37,217 nucleotides of DNA from Marinobacter changyiensis (GCF_009193265.1 NZ_VZZZ01000010.1:1-37217); one strand, 5' to 3'; shown: positions 23,891 to 31,994, counted from the first letter of the stretch. Translations and numbers: made by a program. The notes: generated by a model not told the origin, from the sequence alone.

Positions 23891-25027
23891 CTAGTAGATA
23901 CCGTAATCGGTAGGCAGCTTGCTGTAGATTTCACGCATCGCCAGTTCGGCCAGCGCTTCCTCGTCGTTGCGATCTACCTTGCTGACAAGGTCAACCCACT
24001 TGTCGTAAGTCTCAAGGAAGTCGTCAATCAGGGCCTCTGGATCTTCAATGCCATGCCGGTCCCGGGCTGTATCGTAGATGTCGGTCAGTGCTTTTGCACG
24101 GAAGGCATCGACTGATGCTGTCAAGTCTTCGCTGGGCTCGTAGACGTTGCTGCCTTTGGAGATCGCCTCTTCCATCGAAGCATCGGCATTATTGATGTAT
24201 TGGACGGTCATCCTGGTCATAGCTTTTGCGGAAGCCTCTTTAAAGACCTGACGCTGCTCATCATTCAGGTCTGCCCAGAATTTGGGATTGAAGCCCCACT
24301 GCGGACCTGACCAGTACATGCCGGTCGACAACAGGGTCGTGTGTTCAGCTACTTCCCAAAGGGAACGGTCAATCAGGTCGCTGACAGCGTTGGTCGCACA
24401 GTCCAGTGATCCGCGGTCGAGGCCGGTGTACATTTCACTGGATGGTACATTGACGGGGATGCCGCCAGCTTGTTCTACCCATTCGGATACAGTGGAGCCG
24501 GCGGTCCGAATTCGTTTGCCTCGAAGCTCCTCAAGGTTGCGCACCGGCTCGCGGCACATAAGCACGTAAGGTGGCGTATTGTAGGCGCCCAGATAAACGA
24601 CACCGCTATCCTGCCATTCCTGAAGTTGGGTCGGGTTGTTCATGCTGAAATCAGTTACCGCAAGGATACTGATCAAGGGATCATCAAAGTTAAAACCTAA
24701 TTCCTGAATCGCATTAGAGACCGGTAACTCGGACGGTGTATAGATGGCCGCGTGATGGGCGACCTGCACCACGTTGTCCCGAATGCCCTGCAAATTTGCG
24801 CGGGGAGACAGCAGTACCGTTCCAGTGTAGACCTCGGGTTGCAGATCGCCATCTGACAGTTCCTTGACCGTTTGGGCCCACTCGATGTAACCGTATCGGG
24901 AAAAAGGATGCTGCTGATCGTAGAATACGTTGGCTATAAAAGAAGTGGCGGCGAAAGTTGATGTGGCAAGAGCAGGGAGCGCAAGCGTCGCAATCCCCAA
25001 TGCTAGTCGGATAGGCTTAAGTGTCAT
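23891..25027 (-). CDS. dctP: TRAP transporter solute-binding protein, DctP family
   Basis: The product is 378 residues with a Sec signal peptide (about 1-26; cleavage after TFA-A). DctP features include FSRYGYIEWAQTVKELSDG, the LEELRGKRIRTAGSTVSEW helix-strand unit with the carboxylate-binding Arg, and GLDRGSLDCATNAVSDLID. It binds an organic anion in the periplasm and delivers it to DctQM. GGAGA before ATG 25027 supports the start. It is the first gene of the operon and faces azlC across 169 bp. Confidence 0.93.
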   Translation of the reverse strand: MTLKPIRLALGIATLALPALATSTFAATSFIANVFYDQQHPFSRYGYIEWAQTVKELSDGDLQPEVYTGTVLLSPRANLQGIRDNVVQVAHHAAIYTPSELPVSNAIQELGFNFDDPLISILAVTDFSMNNPTQLQEWQDSGVVYLGAYNTPPYVLMCREPVRNLEELRGKRIRTAGSTVSEWVEQAGGIPVNVPSSEMYTGLDRGSLDCATNAVSDLIDRSLWEVAEHTTLLSTGMYWSGPQWGFNPKFWADLNDEQRQVFKEASAKAMTRMTVQYINNADASMEEAISKGSNVYEPSEDLTASVDAFRAKALTDIYDTARDRHGIEDPEALIDDFLETYDKWVDLVSKVDRNDEEALAELAMREIYSKLPTDYGIY

Positions 25028-25196
25028 TTTGTTCTCCAGTGCCGTGACGGTCGGCGTTTTTTAATATTGTATTTACCAGTCAACTGGACGAAGGAGGCAG
25101 GCTTGTATCTGCGACCTAATTTCTAGACTAGTATGCATATGAGATAAAAACAAGCTCGTCTGTTTGTTTTATAATCAGCCTTTAGATGGAGGAGCC
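25028..25196. promoter_or_regulatory. Divergent dctP-azlC control region
   Basis: The region holds a perfect TATAAT at 25170-25175 reading towards azlC (no good -35), a 12-bp palindrome CCAGTCAACTGG at 25076-25087, and an imperfect AAACA/TGTTT repeat near 25149-25166. The palindromes are plausible TetR-type operators that could control both directions. Confidence 0.45.
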
Positions 25197-25919
25197 ATGA
25201 CCCACAGTAAAGAGCCGACACGGCTTAACGTGTCCGGCACGTTACGGGGAGTTCGCAGGATGCTGCCGCTGGCAGCTTTTACGGTGGCATTCGGGCTGGC
25301 GTTCGGGGTGGCAGCGGTGCATCAGGGGCTGAGTCAGTGGGAGGCCATGCTGATGAGTACGCTCATGTTTTCAGCACCCTCGCAATTCGCGGCGCTTGAT
25401 CTCTGGGATGCCGAACTGCCGATTCTGGCGATGGCAATCACCACCCTGGCCATTCACACCAGACATACCTTGATGAGTGCCGCCTTGTATCCCTGGTTAC
25501 AGCCACTACCACGATGGCAACAATTCACTACCGTGGGCGTGTTGACGGATTCTAACTGGGCCATGGCTATCAGTGAGTACCATCGCGGAGAGCGCAATGT
25601 GGGTTTCCTGCTGGGTGGTGGGCTCGCCTTATGGGTAGCCTGGGTCCTAGGGACCGGTATCGGATTGTTTTTTGGGGGAGGAATTACAGAGCCCGAACGC
25701 TACGGCCTGGATGTGATCATGCTCTGTTTTCTTCTGGTAATTACCGTTGGCAGTGGTCCGCGCAGGGAGCTCTATTTATCCTGGGCCGCGGCGGCCGCAA
25801 GTGCCATGGTGGCCTACTGGTTCCTGCCGCCCTACCTGCACGTAGTGGTTGGGGCCCTGACCGGGGGGCTCGTGGCCACGGCGCATTTCCGTGATGCAGA
25901 CACGGAGGAAAAGCAGTGA
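25197..25919 (+). CDS. azlC: AzlC-family branched-chain amino acid exporter, large subunit
   Basis: The start is ATG 25197 after GGAGGA; an upstream in-frame ATG at 25164 lies inside the predicted promoter. The product is 240 residues with several membrane helices and AzlC hallmarks: FTVAFGLAFGVAAVHQGLS, STLMFSAPSQFAALDLW, and TTLAIHTRHTLMSAALYPWL followed by DSNWAMA. With AzlD it forms an inner-membrane exporter of small amino-acid-like compounds. It is divergent from the TRAP operon, so it may export a product or analogue of that pathway. Confidence 0.9.
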   Translation: MTHSKEPTRLNVSGTLRGVRRMLPLAAFTVAFGLAFGVAAVHQGLSQWEAMLMSTLMFSAPSQFAALDLWDAELPILAMAITTLAIHTRHTLMSAALYPWLQPLPRWQQFTTVGVLTDSNWAMAISEYHRGERNVGFLLGGGLALWVAWVLGTGIGLFFGGGITEPERYGLDVIMLCFLLVITVGSGPRRELYLSWAAAAASAMVAYWFLPPYLHVVVGALTGGLVATAHFRDADTEEKQ

Positions 25920-26218
25920 TTGGGACGCTTATACCGCAGTCGCTTTTGGCCATAGGGATCATGATTGCGATCACCTATTTCTCGCGCGCCAGTGGTTTGT
26001 TGATCATGTCGCGCATACCCATTGGCCCCAAAGTGAAGCGGTTTGTTGATGCGATGTCCAGTTCCGTACTGATCGCGGTCATCACACCGATGATCATACA
26101 CGGCGATGGCGGAGCCCGCCTGGCTGCATTGGTTGCAGGGGGGGTAGCAATATTCCTGCGCAGCCCCTTATTGGCTATTGCGCTAGGGATGGCGGTGGCT
26201 GCGCTATGGCGGTACTAG
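25916..26218 (+). CDS. azlD: AzlD-family branched-chain amino acid exporter, small subunit
   Basis: A GTG start at 25916 overlaps the azlC stop (GTGA), typical of this gene pair. The product is 100 residues with three to four membrane helices (ITYFSRASGLLIM, then VKRFVDAMSSSVLIAVITPM). It is the partner subunit of AzlC. Its 3' end abuts a truncated recombinase remnant, so the region downstream has been rearranged. Confidence 0.9.
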   Translation: MIGTLIPQSLLAIGIMIAITYFSRASGLLIMSRIPIGPKVKRFVDAMSSSVLIAVITPMIIHGDGGARLAALVAGGVAIFLRSPLLAIALGMAVAALWRY

Positions 26219-26640
26219 ATTCATGCGGTAGGTTGCACCACGGTTCGGCGCGGTTGATCGTTTGGGTAGTTGCACGGCAGCATCCAGCAATAAACGGGCT
26301 TGGTCGGCATGGAAAATGAGTGGAACCCGTTGCGGCGTCACGCGCCTTGGTGGAACATGTACGGGTGAATAGCTGATCAGCTTGCGCAGCTCCAGCAAGT
26401 CGAAAAACCGGCGAACAGTGCTGAGCAGCTGGTTGTAGCTCTTCTACGAATGACGCGGACGAGAGCCGAGGAATGACTCGACCAACTCAGGTGTAATGTG
26501 CTCCAAAGCCTCGACTTGCTGCTCAATCAAGTAATGGTCCAACAGCCGCAGCACCTTCTCTTCGCATAAAAAGCACTTACCCGATGCCCGCTTGGCTGTC
26601 AGAAACTCCAATGTATCCGCACATAGGAGGCTCCAAATTT
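26204..26640 (-). pseudogene. Truncated tyrosine recombinase/integrase
   Basis: The minus strand reads an integrase N-terminal domain: ADTLEFLTAKRASGKCFLCE, VLRLLDHYLIEQQVEALEHI, an in-frame TAG, then KSYNQLLSTVRRFFDLLELR, SPVHVPPRRVTPQRVPLIF and RGATYRMNL. Homologues continue after TYRM into the catalytic Arg region; here the match stops at the azlD end. With an internal stop and no catalytic domain it is inactive. It marks an old integration or deletion boundary. Confidence 0.7.
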
Positions 26641-26822
26641 GCTATTTAAAGAGTAAGCGTTCGGACATCCCGCCTTGTAAGTGTAGTAGCCCCATTTAAA
26701 CCGAACACCTTGTTAGAAGCAAAGGCCCGGGAACAGACTTGGTGCACAGGCAGGGTCGCAGATGAAGGAGAATAAGCAATGGGATGGACTCCTCCTCACC
26801 TCACTCCTGCGTCAGCACTACA
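26641..26822. other. Stretch containing an IS66 left end, no gene
   Basis: An IS66 left terminus starts at 26653. Between about 26690 and 26822 I see no coding sequence or other element. Confidence 0.4.
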
Positions 26823-27221
26823 GACAATAGGCTTGGGGTAAGCGGAAAGCAGACCCGTCACTATTAGTCCAAAATTTTCATTGTGAGGGTTTCCAAAATA
26901 GCGGGGGCAACAAAATAGACTCATGGCAATAGTGAAACGCACAGCTAGGTCTTCTTTCGAATCACTTGGCCATTTTCATCTAACTCTGTCAGGTAGCGAT
27001 TTGTTTTGCGTAATGCTTCAGCGGTTCGGCCTGACTCTCGATCACGATCTACAGTATCGAAAACGGCATCGGTATCGACAGGGACTCCGGCGGCTGCAAG
27101 AGCCTTAAGATCTTCTCTAACAGACTCTATAATCTGTGATTTTGACATAAGCAACTCCTGCTGGACTTTAATACAGATAATAGACCAATCGATGTTGGTC
27201 TGTCCCGAAGTGGGGATGTCA
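26823..27221. repeat. 399-bp dispersed repeat, copy 2
   Basis: Same length and endpoints as copy 1 (18500-18898), with about ten substitutions. Here it sits between IS66-type ends. Confidence 0.85.
26945..27148 (-). CDS. 67-aa protein of the 399-bp repeat, copy 2
   Basis: ATG 27148 has AGGAG 7 nt upstream, as in copy 1. The protein opens MSKSQIIESVREDLKALAAA and differs from copy 1 only by Q5 and T26. A longer in-frame reading back to 27448 crosses tnpC debris and is not credible. Function unknown. Confidence 0.6.
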   Translation of the reverse strand: MSKSQIIESVREDLKALAAAGVPVDTDAVFDTVDRDRESGRTAEALRKTNRYLTELDENGQVIRKKT

Positions 27222-27231
27222 GAATCGCATA

Positions 27232-27470
27232 GGCGCGATTGAACGCGATCCGGCCCTGGGCGCTGGGACGCTCTTATGCGCAGTTGCGCCGCCGCCATCA
27301 TGAGCCGGATCCAATCACAGCCAAGCTGAACGGGCACGACCCCTATGCCTACATTAAAAGAGGTGCTGCCCCGGCTGCCGACAACGCAGAAGAACAACGC
27401 CATCGAGGAGCTATCGCCCCACAACGGGAAGCCGGCTGTTACTGACAAGGTGTGATGGCCGGACGCTTAT
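27232..27470 (+). pseudogene. IS66 tnpC C-terminal remnant with right terminal repeat
   Basis: Pieces of TnpC are readable in shifting frames: NAIRPWALGR, AKLNGHDPYAYI, then a segment equivalent to the QKNNAIDELLPHN end of the intact protein. It ends in the right terminal repeat. Several small deletions disrupt it. Confidence 0.8.
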
Positions 27471-27835
27471 ATTAGATCTGCGACCTCATCCAAAAAGCCC
27501 GGATTTTCAACGATTTCCCGTCTTGCCTCCCTTGCAGTCGCTATCCGCTGAGCCGGATCGCCGAGGTTCATCAGTGTTTCGTTAACCCTGGCATTCGTGC
27601 GCTCTACAGACTCCCTGGCTGATCGTAAGGCTTCCGTGATGCAGTCAAGGACGGCAGCAACGTCTCGTTCCTGCTCTTCGGCAATTGGTGAACACCTAGT
27701 TTCCTCGGGGTCGTAAGCCTGAATGGCGCGGCGTACCAACTCAGATTCTGAGACGCCGTAAAGATCGCTCCACTTCTGGAGGCTGGATAAGTTTTCCAGC
27801 GACAATGAAAGCTGTTTGCGAGTGAATGCAGACAT
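27467..27835 (-). CDS. Ribbon-helix-helix DNA-binding protein, 3' end altered by the IS66 terminus
   Basis: ATG 27835 has GGGAGAG upstream; a longer frame to 27868 has no such signal. The 122-residue protein begins MSAFTRKQLSLSLENLSSLQ and SDLYGVSESELVRRAIQAYD, a CopG/MetJ-like ribbon-helix-helix with the strand TRKQLSLSL. A long charged helical tail follows (DVAAVLDCITEALRSARES, then QRIATAREARREI). The last codon and TAA stop (27467-27472) overlap the IS66 right end, so the original C-terminus has probably been cut. It could be an antitoxin or a stand-alone regulator; no toxin is adjacent. Confidence 0.65.
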   Translation of the reverse strand: MSAFTRKQLSLSLENLSSLQKWSDLYGVSESELVRRAIQAYDPEETRCSPIAEEQERDVAAVLDCITEALRSARESVERTNARVNETLMNLGDPAQRIATAREARREIVENPGFLDEVADLI

Positions 27836-28707
27836 AGATCTCTCCCATGTTACTTCGAATATACACACAGACGTGTAAAAAACTAAGGGGAAGATTCTCT
27901 AAACTCAGGTTCAGAGCCCAGTGATGCAATTGCACTGCGCCCTTCGCTCTCAGACGAAGACGATCCTCCTTTTTTAGAAACCTACGACCATATTGAGCGA
28001 GGGTCGCTTATTGGAGTGGTAACCGTAAAATGCAAGTCCTCGCGAGCAACTGTAATTCTTCTAACGGCCGGCTGCGACTATGCCTATAGCTTCCCGCTCT
28101 CCCGGCCACTACGCAACACCATGATGATTTCGAGACAATGCTAAGACGGGACCACCAGAGAAAGCCCTCTAAAAGGGGTTCGGCTCAAGATACATTCTCC
28201 GGGCGTGCTTACGAAACGGATGCCCTGAGTTTCTCTCAGCGAAGTCAGACACTCAGGGTCCTTATGTACTGACTTCAGATCGCTTATGCGATCGAAGGCT
28301 TTCAAGTTAGGGAGGAACAAAAAAGGTAACTTGGAAGGTAGGCAGGGTGAGAAAGGATTGGTGCCAAGTCTCTCCCTGGCGCGTCACACCACTCGGCAGG
28401 TGTCGCTTCTGCCTTACATCCATGCCGGCATTGAGCCCTGGTCCTCCTGACCAAACGACCCAATGAGATTTTACCATGTGAGGTGATTTTCTATGTAAGA
28501 GATGTCTCAACGTTCTGTAGGATGCTGCTGACCTGCTACCCTCTAGTAATGCCTGTTGAGACTTGGGCAATGTTGAGAGATGCCAGCCCCCCGTTGAATC
28601 GTAAGTTGGTTTGGCTCCTATTTATCTGCTCCCTCGTTTAACGCCCGCAGCACGGGCAAATTGGAGCGCAGTGGAAACTTTGTCCCAATGGCTGCGACTG
28701 TTAAATT
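27836..28707. other. Long region without a supported intact gene; contains two hairpins
   Basis: The + strand frame 27887-28144 has no start codon (listed separately). Inverted repeats CCCTGAGT/ACTCAGGG (28223-28230, 28251-28258) and GATCGC/GCGATC (28278-28283, 28288-28293) could fold into two neighbouring hairpins. A minus-strand frame at 28307-28570 has no domain or ribosome site and is not called. Confidence 0.45.
27887..28144 (+). pseudogene. Possible ASCH-like gene fragment
   Basis: An 85-codon frame between stops reads IALRPSLSDEDDPPFLETYD and HIERGSLIGVVTVKCKSS, ending after GCDYAYSFPLSRPL. The RGxxIGVVTVxxC strand pattern is like ASCH domains, a small RNA-binding fold. It lacks ATG, GTG or TTG near the front, so at most it is a remnant. 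Low confidence. Confidence 0.25.
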
Positions 28708-29031
28708 CTAGCGCTTTCCGTCTACCGCACGGTTAAGAAGATAAAACGCGAAGAGTATGATCAAGACAAATGCCAAATAGTAAAACCAATAAAGGTCGCC
28801 AAACCCCCACGTCAAAGTACCGATGGCAATAATTGACACTTCCATGGTCAGCATCTGTCTATCACGCTGCTTCCCAAATTTGGGCGTGTATTTTAAGTTG
28901 GATTCCGGTTGATCCAGCGTTTCCCGCACAACTTCCTCTACCCGAGAGAATCTCCCGCGTACATCCTTCCAAGTATCATGCACAGTTTTCACGCGCTCTG
29001 TGTACATATTGGTTAAGTGATTGACTTCCAT
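28708..29031 (-). CDS. Small membrane protein of unknown function (107 aa)
   Basis: The N-terminal half (1-60) is charged and helical (ERVKTVHDTWKDVRGRFSRV). Two hydrophobic stretches follow at about 64-80 (MEVSIIAIGTLTWGFGDL) and 82-101 (YYLAFVLIILFAFYLLN). This suggests a soluble coil anchored by a C-terminal membrane hairpin. There is no clear ribosome site before ATG 29031 and no family is recognised. It stands alone between gene-poor stretches. Confidence 0.5.
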   Translation of the reverse strand: MEVNHLTNMYTERVKTVHDTWKDVRGRFSRVEEVVRETLDQPESNLKYTPKFGKQRDRQMLTMEVSIIAIGTLTWGFGDLYWFYYLAFVLIILFAFYLLNRAVDGKR

Positions 29032-29340
29032 ATGAAATTTAGGAATATGTTAAAAAAGGCGTGTATACACTTGGGGGCGTCTTTAATGTGGATAAAACGG
29101 CACTCATTTGTACACATCCGGATTCTCGGTTGCGCTTTTCAACTTAGCCAGCGATTTGCACATGGGTAGAACCGCTGCGCTCACCAAATGACCCGCATTG
29201 AAATGCAGCCTCAGCATACGAATTCGCATTGTTTTTTTTGAGCTCCCAAAGTTTTGTTCATAGGTATAGTGTGAGGCAGGAGATCGCATGGAAAGGTTTT
29301 GTCAGGAAGATAGACGAGGTGGCGAGTACTTTTTACTTAT
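29032..29340. other. Gap without a supported gene
   Basis: A 61-codon minus frame (29104-29289) has no ribosome site or domain. Nothing else seen. Confidence 0.35.
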
Positions 29341-29440
29341 GCGCGCACACCCTTCAGGTAGGCATGAGGATCATGGCCATTCAGCTTCGCTGACTCGATC
29401 AGGGCCATGACGGCAGCAGCACGCTGACATTGGAGAGCGG
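29341..29440 (-). pseudogene. IS66 tnpC C-terminal fragment
   Basis: The minus strand reads QRAAAVMALIESAKLNGHDP and HAYLKGVRA, equivalent to QRAAAIMTLIQSAKLNGHDP and YAYLKD of the intact TnpC at 6.6-6.7 kb. Only about 35 codons remain and no terminal repeat was found. Confidence 0.75.
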
Positions 29441-29542
29441 ATTTTTTACCGCGACGAGATGAGCCAGTGAGGGGAATCTGAACCGAGGTAGGTTCACTCA
29501 TAGGCTAGGAGTGGCAAGGGCACCAGCATAAATCCAAGCTTT

Positions 29543-29778
29543 TAAACAAAAGCGAACTTTCGAGTCAGGGCTTTTCTCCAGAGCCTCCAAGCTAATCACA
29601 GCCATTTTATCCAGTATGATTGGCGGAGCAAATTGCAGACGCTGAGTGATTACATGGCAGAGATGGCAATGCTCGGCTAAGCTATTGTTTTATAAATTTA
29701 TGTGCAGCGCGATTGATGGTTCAAAGTCAGTAATAATGACGCAGTCAAATTTATGCAATGATAAAGCGCGCTGCCTAA
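29543..29778. repeat. 236-bp direct repeat, copy 1
   Basis: Runs from TAAACAAAAGCGAAC to GCGCGCTGCCTAA. It aligns without gaps to 31739-31974 at about 90% identity. It ends 25 bp before the start codon of the next gene. It contains an AT-rich TTTTATAAATT segment (near 29688-29698) that could be a promoter -10 region. Confidence 0.85.
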
Positions 29779-29803
29779 ATGATGTAAAAACACAAGGACA
29801 CGC

Positions 29804-30661
29804 ATGGATCAAGAGACAGAGCTTTTAGTAGAGGCAATCACCAGTCTGAAATCTGAGCCCAATTATTTCAAAGACTATGCTTTTCCCATCGCAAGCGCTT
29901 TTTTCACCTCGATTCTTGGTGCAGCAATAGCCTATTTCACATTGAGGCATCAGGAAGGTGTTCAGATCGAAAAAGAAAAGATGGATGCGACGAACAAGTG
30001 GACATTAAATGCCGAGGAAGCGCGAAGCACTCTGTTTGCAATGAAGGGAAATTATCATGGAGAGCTTAACGAGAATCCCTTCCAGCGTATCATGTCTATT
30101 CCAAGCATCTTGTTCAAAGCAAAACCTTTGACAGAAGATTTCCAGGGGCTTTCATTTATCGTTCCTGTGGGGAGTGACACGGAAGATGAGATCCCCAAAT
30201 GGAGTCAGATCCCCAGAGTTAGAATCATGGTTTCCAATTACAATTACTTGCTAGAGCTATGGGAACAGCGGAATACGCTCAATGAACAATTTAAGTCGCG
30301 TGTATTTGAAGTGCACGGAGATAACGGGAGAATGGCGTTATCAAAAGATGAGATTATTCAGGCCGTTGGCCAAGCTTTCTTGGTCACATTTACCGACTTA
30401 AATGAGCGTGTCATTCGTTTAACCGACGACATTATTCTAGAACTCGATAACTTTTTGATGGAATTCCCGAAATATGCGAAGAGTAAAATCCAAGTCAAGC
30501 GTTTGAAGCGGTATGGATCGATTTTGATGCACTCCAACAACGAAAATCCGGTCATTCTCGAGTTGCTTAAAAAGTCACCAGATCCAGATTCTCAGATCCT
30601 GAGTGAGATCATCGGGGAACCGGAAGAAGCTATTCGACAGCGACATGCGACTGGGTATTGA
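29804..30661 (+). CDS. Membrane-anchored helical protein of unknown function (285 aa)
   Basis: AAGGA 8 nt upstream supports ATG 29804. One membrane segment at about 26-46 (FPIASAFFTSILGAAIAYFT) is followed by a charged helix (EGVQIEKEKMDATNKWTLNA), giving a single-anchor topology with a cytosolic body of about 240 residues. The body is helix-rich (LLELWEQRNTLNEQFKSRV; VKRLKRYGSILMHSN). I recognise no family. It lies directly after a 236-bp repeat shared with the HEPN-like gene's upstream region, so both may follow the same control. A role in phage defence or stress is possible but is only suggested by neighbourhood. Confidence 0.7.
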   Translation: MDQETELLVEAITSLKSEPNYFKDYAFPIASAFFTSILGAAIAYFTLRHQEGVQIEKEKMDATNKWTLNAEEARSTLFAMKGNYHGELNENPFQRIMSIPSILFKAKPLTEDFQGLSFIVPVGSDTEDEIPKWSQIPRVRIMVSNYNYLLELWEQRNTLNEQFKSRVFEVHGDNGRMALSKDEIIQAVGQAFLVTFTDLNERVIRLTDDIILELDNFLMEFPKYAKSKIQVKRLKRYGSILMHSNNENPVILELLKKSPDPDSQILSEIIGEPEEAIRQRHATGY

Positions 30662-30752
30662 GAGAAGTTTTAACAATGTGGTCAACGGGACCGGTCTACC
30701 GGTAAGAATCTTGCCAGGATAATCGACCAAAAATCATGGGATAACGACAACT

Positions 30753-31043
30753 ATGAATGTGCGCGAAAGACCTGTTGATGAGGTCATTAAAGAACTTGGG
30801 CTGCCAGCGGAAACTAAATACCTCGGCTATGTGGTGTACCTGCCCAACGAAGACGAGTTTCTCGGGTTTATCAAGGAAACGAGTAGCACCATACAACGCG
30901 GATTTGTGAAAACACCGAGCGGTGCCAAGGTTTATCAATCCTACAAGAAAGCTCTGCGCGATGCGGGCAGGTGTAAGCAAAAAGCTGAACCAAATCTACT
31001 TTTTGATATTGGAGATCACCTGGCCGCCGTGCCTATTGATTGA
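30753..31043 (+). CDS. Small protein of unknown function (96 aa)
   Basis: The product opens MNVRERPVDEVIKELGLPAE and has a beta-rich middle (KYLGYVVYLPNEDEFLGFIK) and a basic segment (SGAKVYQSYKKALRDAGRCK). No family recognised. Only 3 nt separate its stop from the next gene, so the two are surely co-translated. No strong ribosome site is visible before ATG 30753. Possible roles such as a small binding or immunity protein are speculation. Confidence 0.6.
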   Translation: MNVRERPVDEVIKELGLPAETKYLGYVVYLPNEDEFLGFIKETSSTIQRGFVKTPSGAKVYQSYKKALRDAGRCKQKAEPNLLFDIGDHLAAVPID

Positions 31044-31046
31044 CAG

Positions 31047-31547
31047 ATGACCGATTGGAATCCAGATTATATGAATATAGAAGAGGCTTTTGAGTACGCT
31101 CGCGTCAACGCTGACGTATTGGCCAAAAAAGGGGAGATAGTTGCAGGGGTGGCATTCTTTCCCGGTGACAGCAACGGTGAGTTTCAATTGTTCGAACTGA
31201 CCTATCAGTACCCAGAAAGTGAAGACGAATACGCATTCCTCGCCTATTTCCAGGGTGGGAGCCTCTTCTCCAGCTCAACCACTGAGGAGTCCTACAGTGG
31301 TGACACGTTTGAGGAGGTTTTGGCAGAGATGCCAGATATTGCCGAAGGTCTTAACTACCAGTGTTTCAATACCGAACAGACTCTGGCTGGGATGACGGCT
31401 GAAGGGTGGCTGTGTGAGATCTATCCCCAATTACCAGATCCCGAAATGATCGATACAGATCGTTCTGTGTTTAAGATGACGGCAATTAGTCTGATTTCTG
31501 AGCTTGGAAATAGTTTTCAGCACAATGCACCCTCAACCAAAAACTAA
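31047..31547 (+). CDS. Acidic protein of unknown function (166 aa)
   Basis: The start is ATG 31047. The protein is strongly acidic (EYARVNADVLAKKGEIVAG; TYQYPESEDEYAFLAY; DTFEEVLAEMPDIAEGL) and predicted soluble, alpha/beta. Translation is probably coupled to the 96-aa gene. Such acidic small partners are common among immunity or inhibitor proteins, but no toxin domain is seen in the neighbour and I recognise no family. Confidence 0.65.
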   Translation: MTDWNPDYMNIEEAFEYARVNADVLAKKGEIVAGVAFFPGDSNGEFQLFELTYQYPESEDEYAFLAYFQGGSLFSSSTTEESYSGDTFEEVLAEMPDIAEGLNYQCFNTEQTLAGMTAEGWLCEIYPQLPDPEMIDTDRSVFKMTAISLISELGNSFQHNAPSTKN

Positions 31548-31738
31548 GCGAAAGGTGGTGTGAGCCATACTTATAGGCCCTCGGGTTCTACCCCGTTTCC
31601 ATGGACGGTTGTAAAACGGATTGGACTTCCCCCGCAGAGTACGACACCCCCAAGCCTTCAAACGGAGGCCCGTTCGAAGGCCTCGATGGTCCAACCTGAA
31701 TGTCGGCTTTGCGACCGTCCCGCATCCCACGCGACACC
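31548..31738. other. Intergenic region with recurrent spacer motifs
   Basis: No gene. Contains GGACTTCCCCCGC and CGGCTTTGCGACC, motifs that return with small changes at about 32900-32920 and 33810-33890. Confidence 0.5.
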
Positions 31739-31974
31739 TAAACAAAAGCGAACATTCGAGTCAGGGCTTTCCTTCAGAGCCTCACAGCTAATCACAGCCA
31801 TTTCATCCATTATGACTGGCGAAGCAAATTGCAGACGCTGAATGATTAGAGGGCAGAGATGGTCATGCTCGGCTAAGCTATTGTTTTATTGATTCATGTG
31901 CAGTGCGATTGATGGTTCAAAGTCAGTAATAATGACACAGTCAAATTTCTGCAATGGTAAAGCGCGCTGCCCAA
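31739..31974. repeat. 236-bp direct repeat, copy 2
   Basis: Ungapped match to 29543-29778, about 90% identical. It ends 20 bp before the TTG start of the HEPN-like gene. Confidence 0.85.
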
Positions 31975-31994
31975 TTGCTGTTGGAGGTAAAACC

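Larger units (their letters stand above)
26653..27470 (+). mobile_element. Internally deleted IS66-family derivative carrying the 399-bp repeat
   Basis: The left end (GTAAGCGTTCGGACATCC, 26653) matches the left end of the intact IS66 and the right end (GGCCGGACGCTTAT, to 27470) matches its right end. Between them tnpA, tnpB and most of tnpC are missing, and the second 399-bp repeat (26823-27221) is present. If mobile, it would need transposase in trans, for example from 4373-6809. No 8-bp target duplication is evident. Confidence 0.65.

Noticed and set aside
28307..28570. 87-aa minus-strand ORF
   Set aside because: No ribosome site or recognisable motif in a region with hairpins.
29104..29289. 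61-aa minus-strand ORF
   Set aside because: No ribosome site, no domain; composition like non-coding DNA.
29543..29810. Integron attC-like boundaries (GCCTAA, GCCCAA) at the ends of the 236-bp repeats
   Set aside because: No GTTRRRY partner box and no attC-type self-pairing around them; the resemblance is only six bases.
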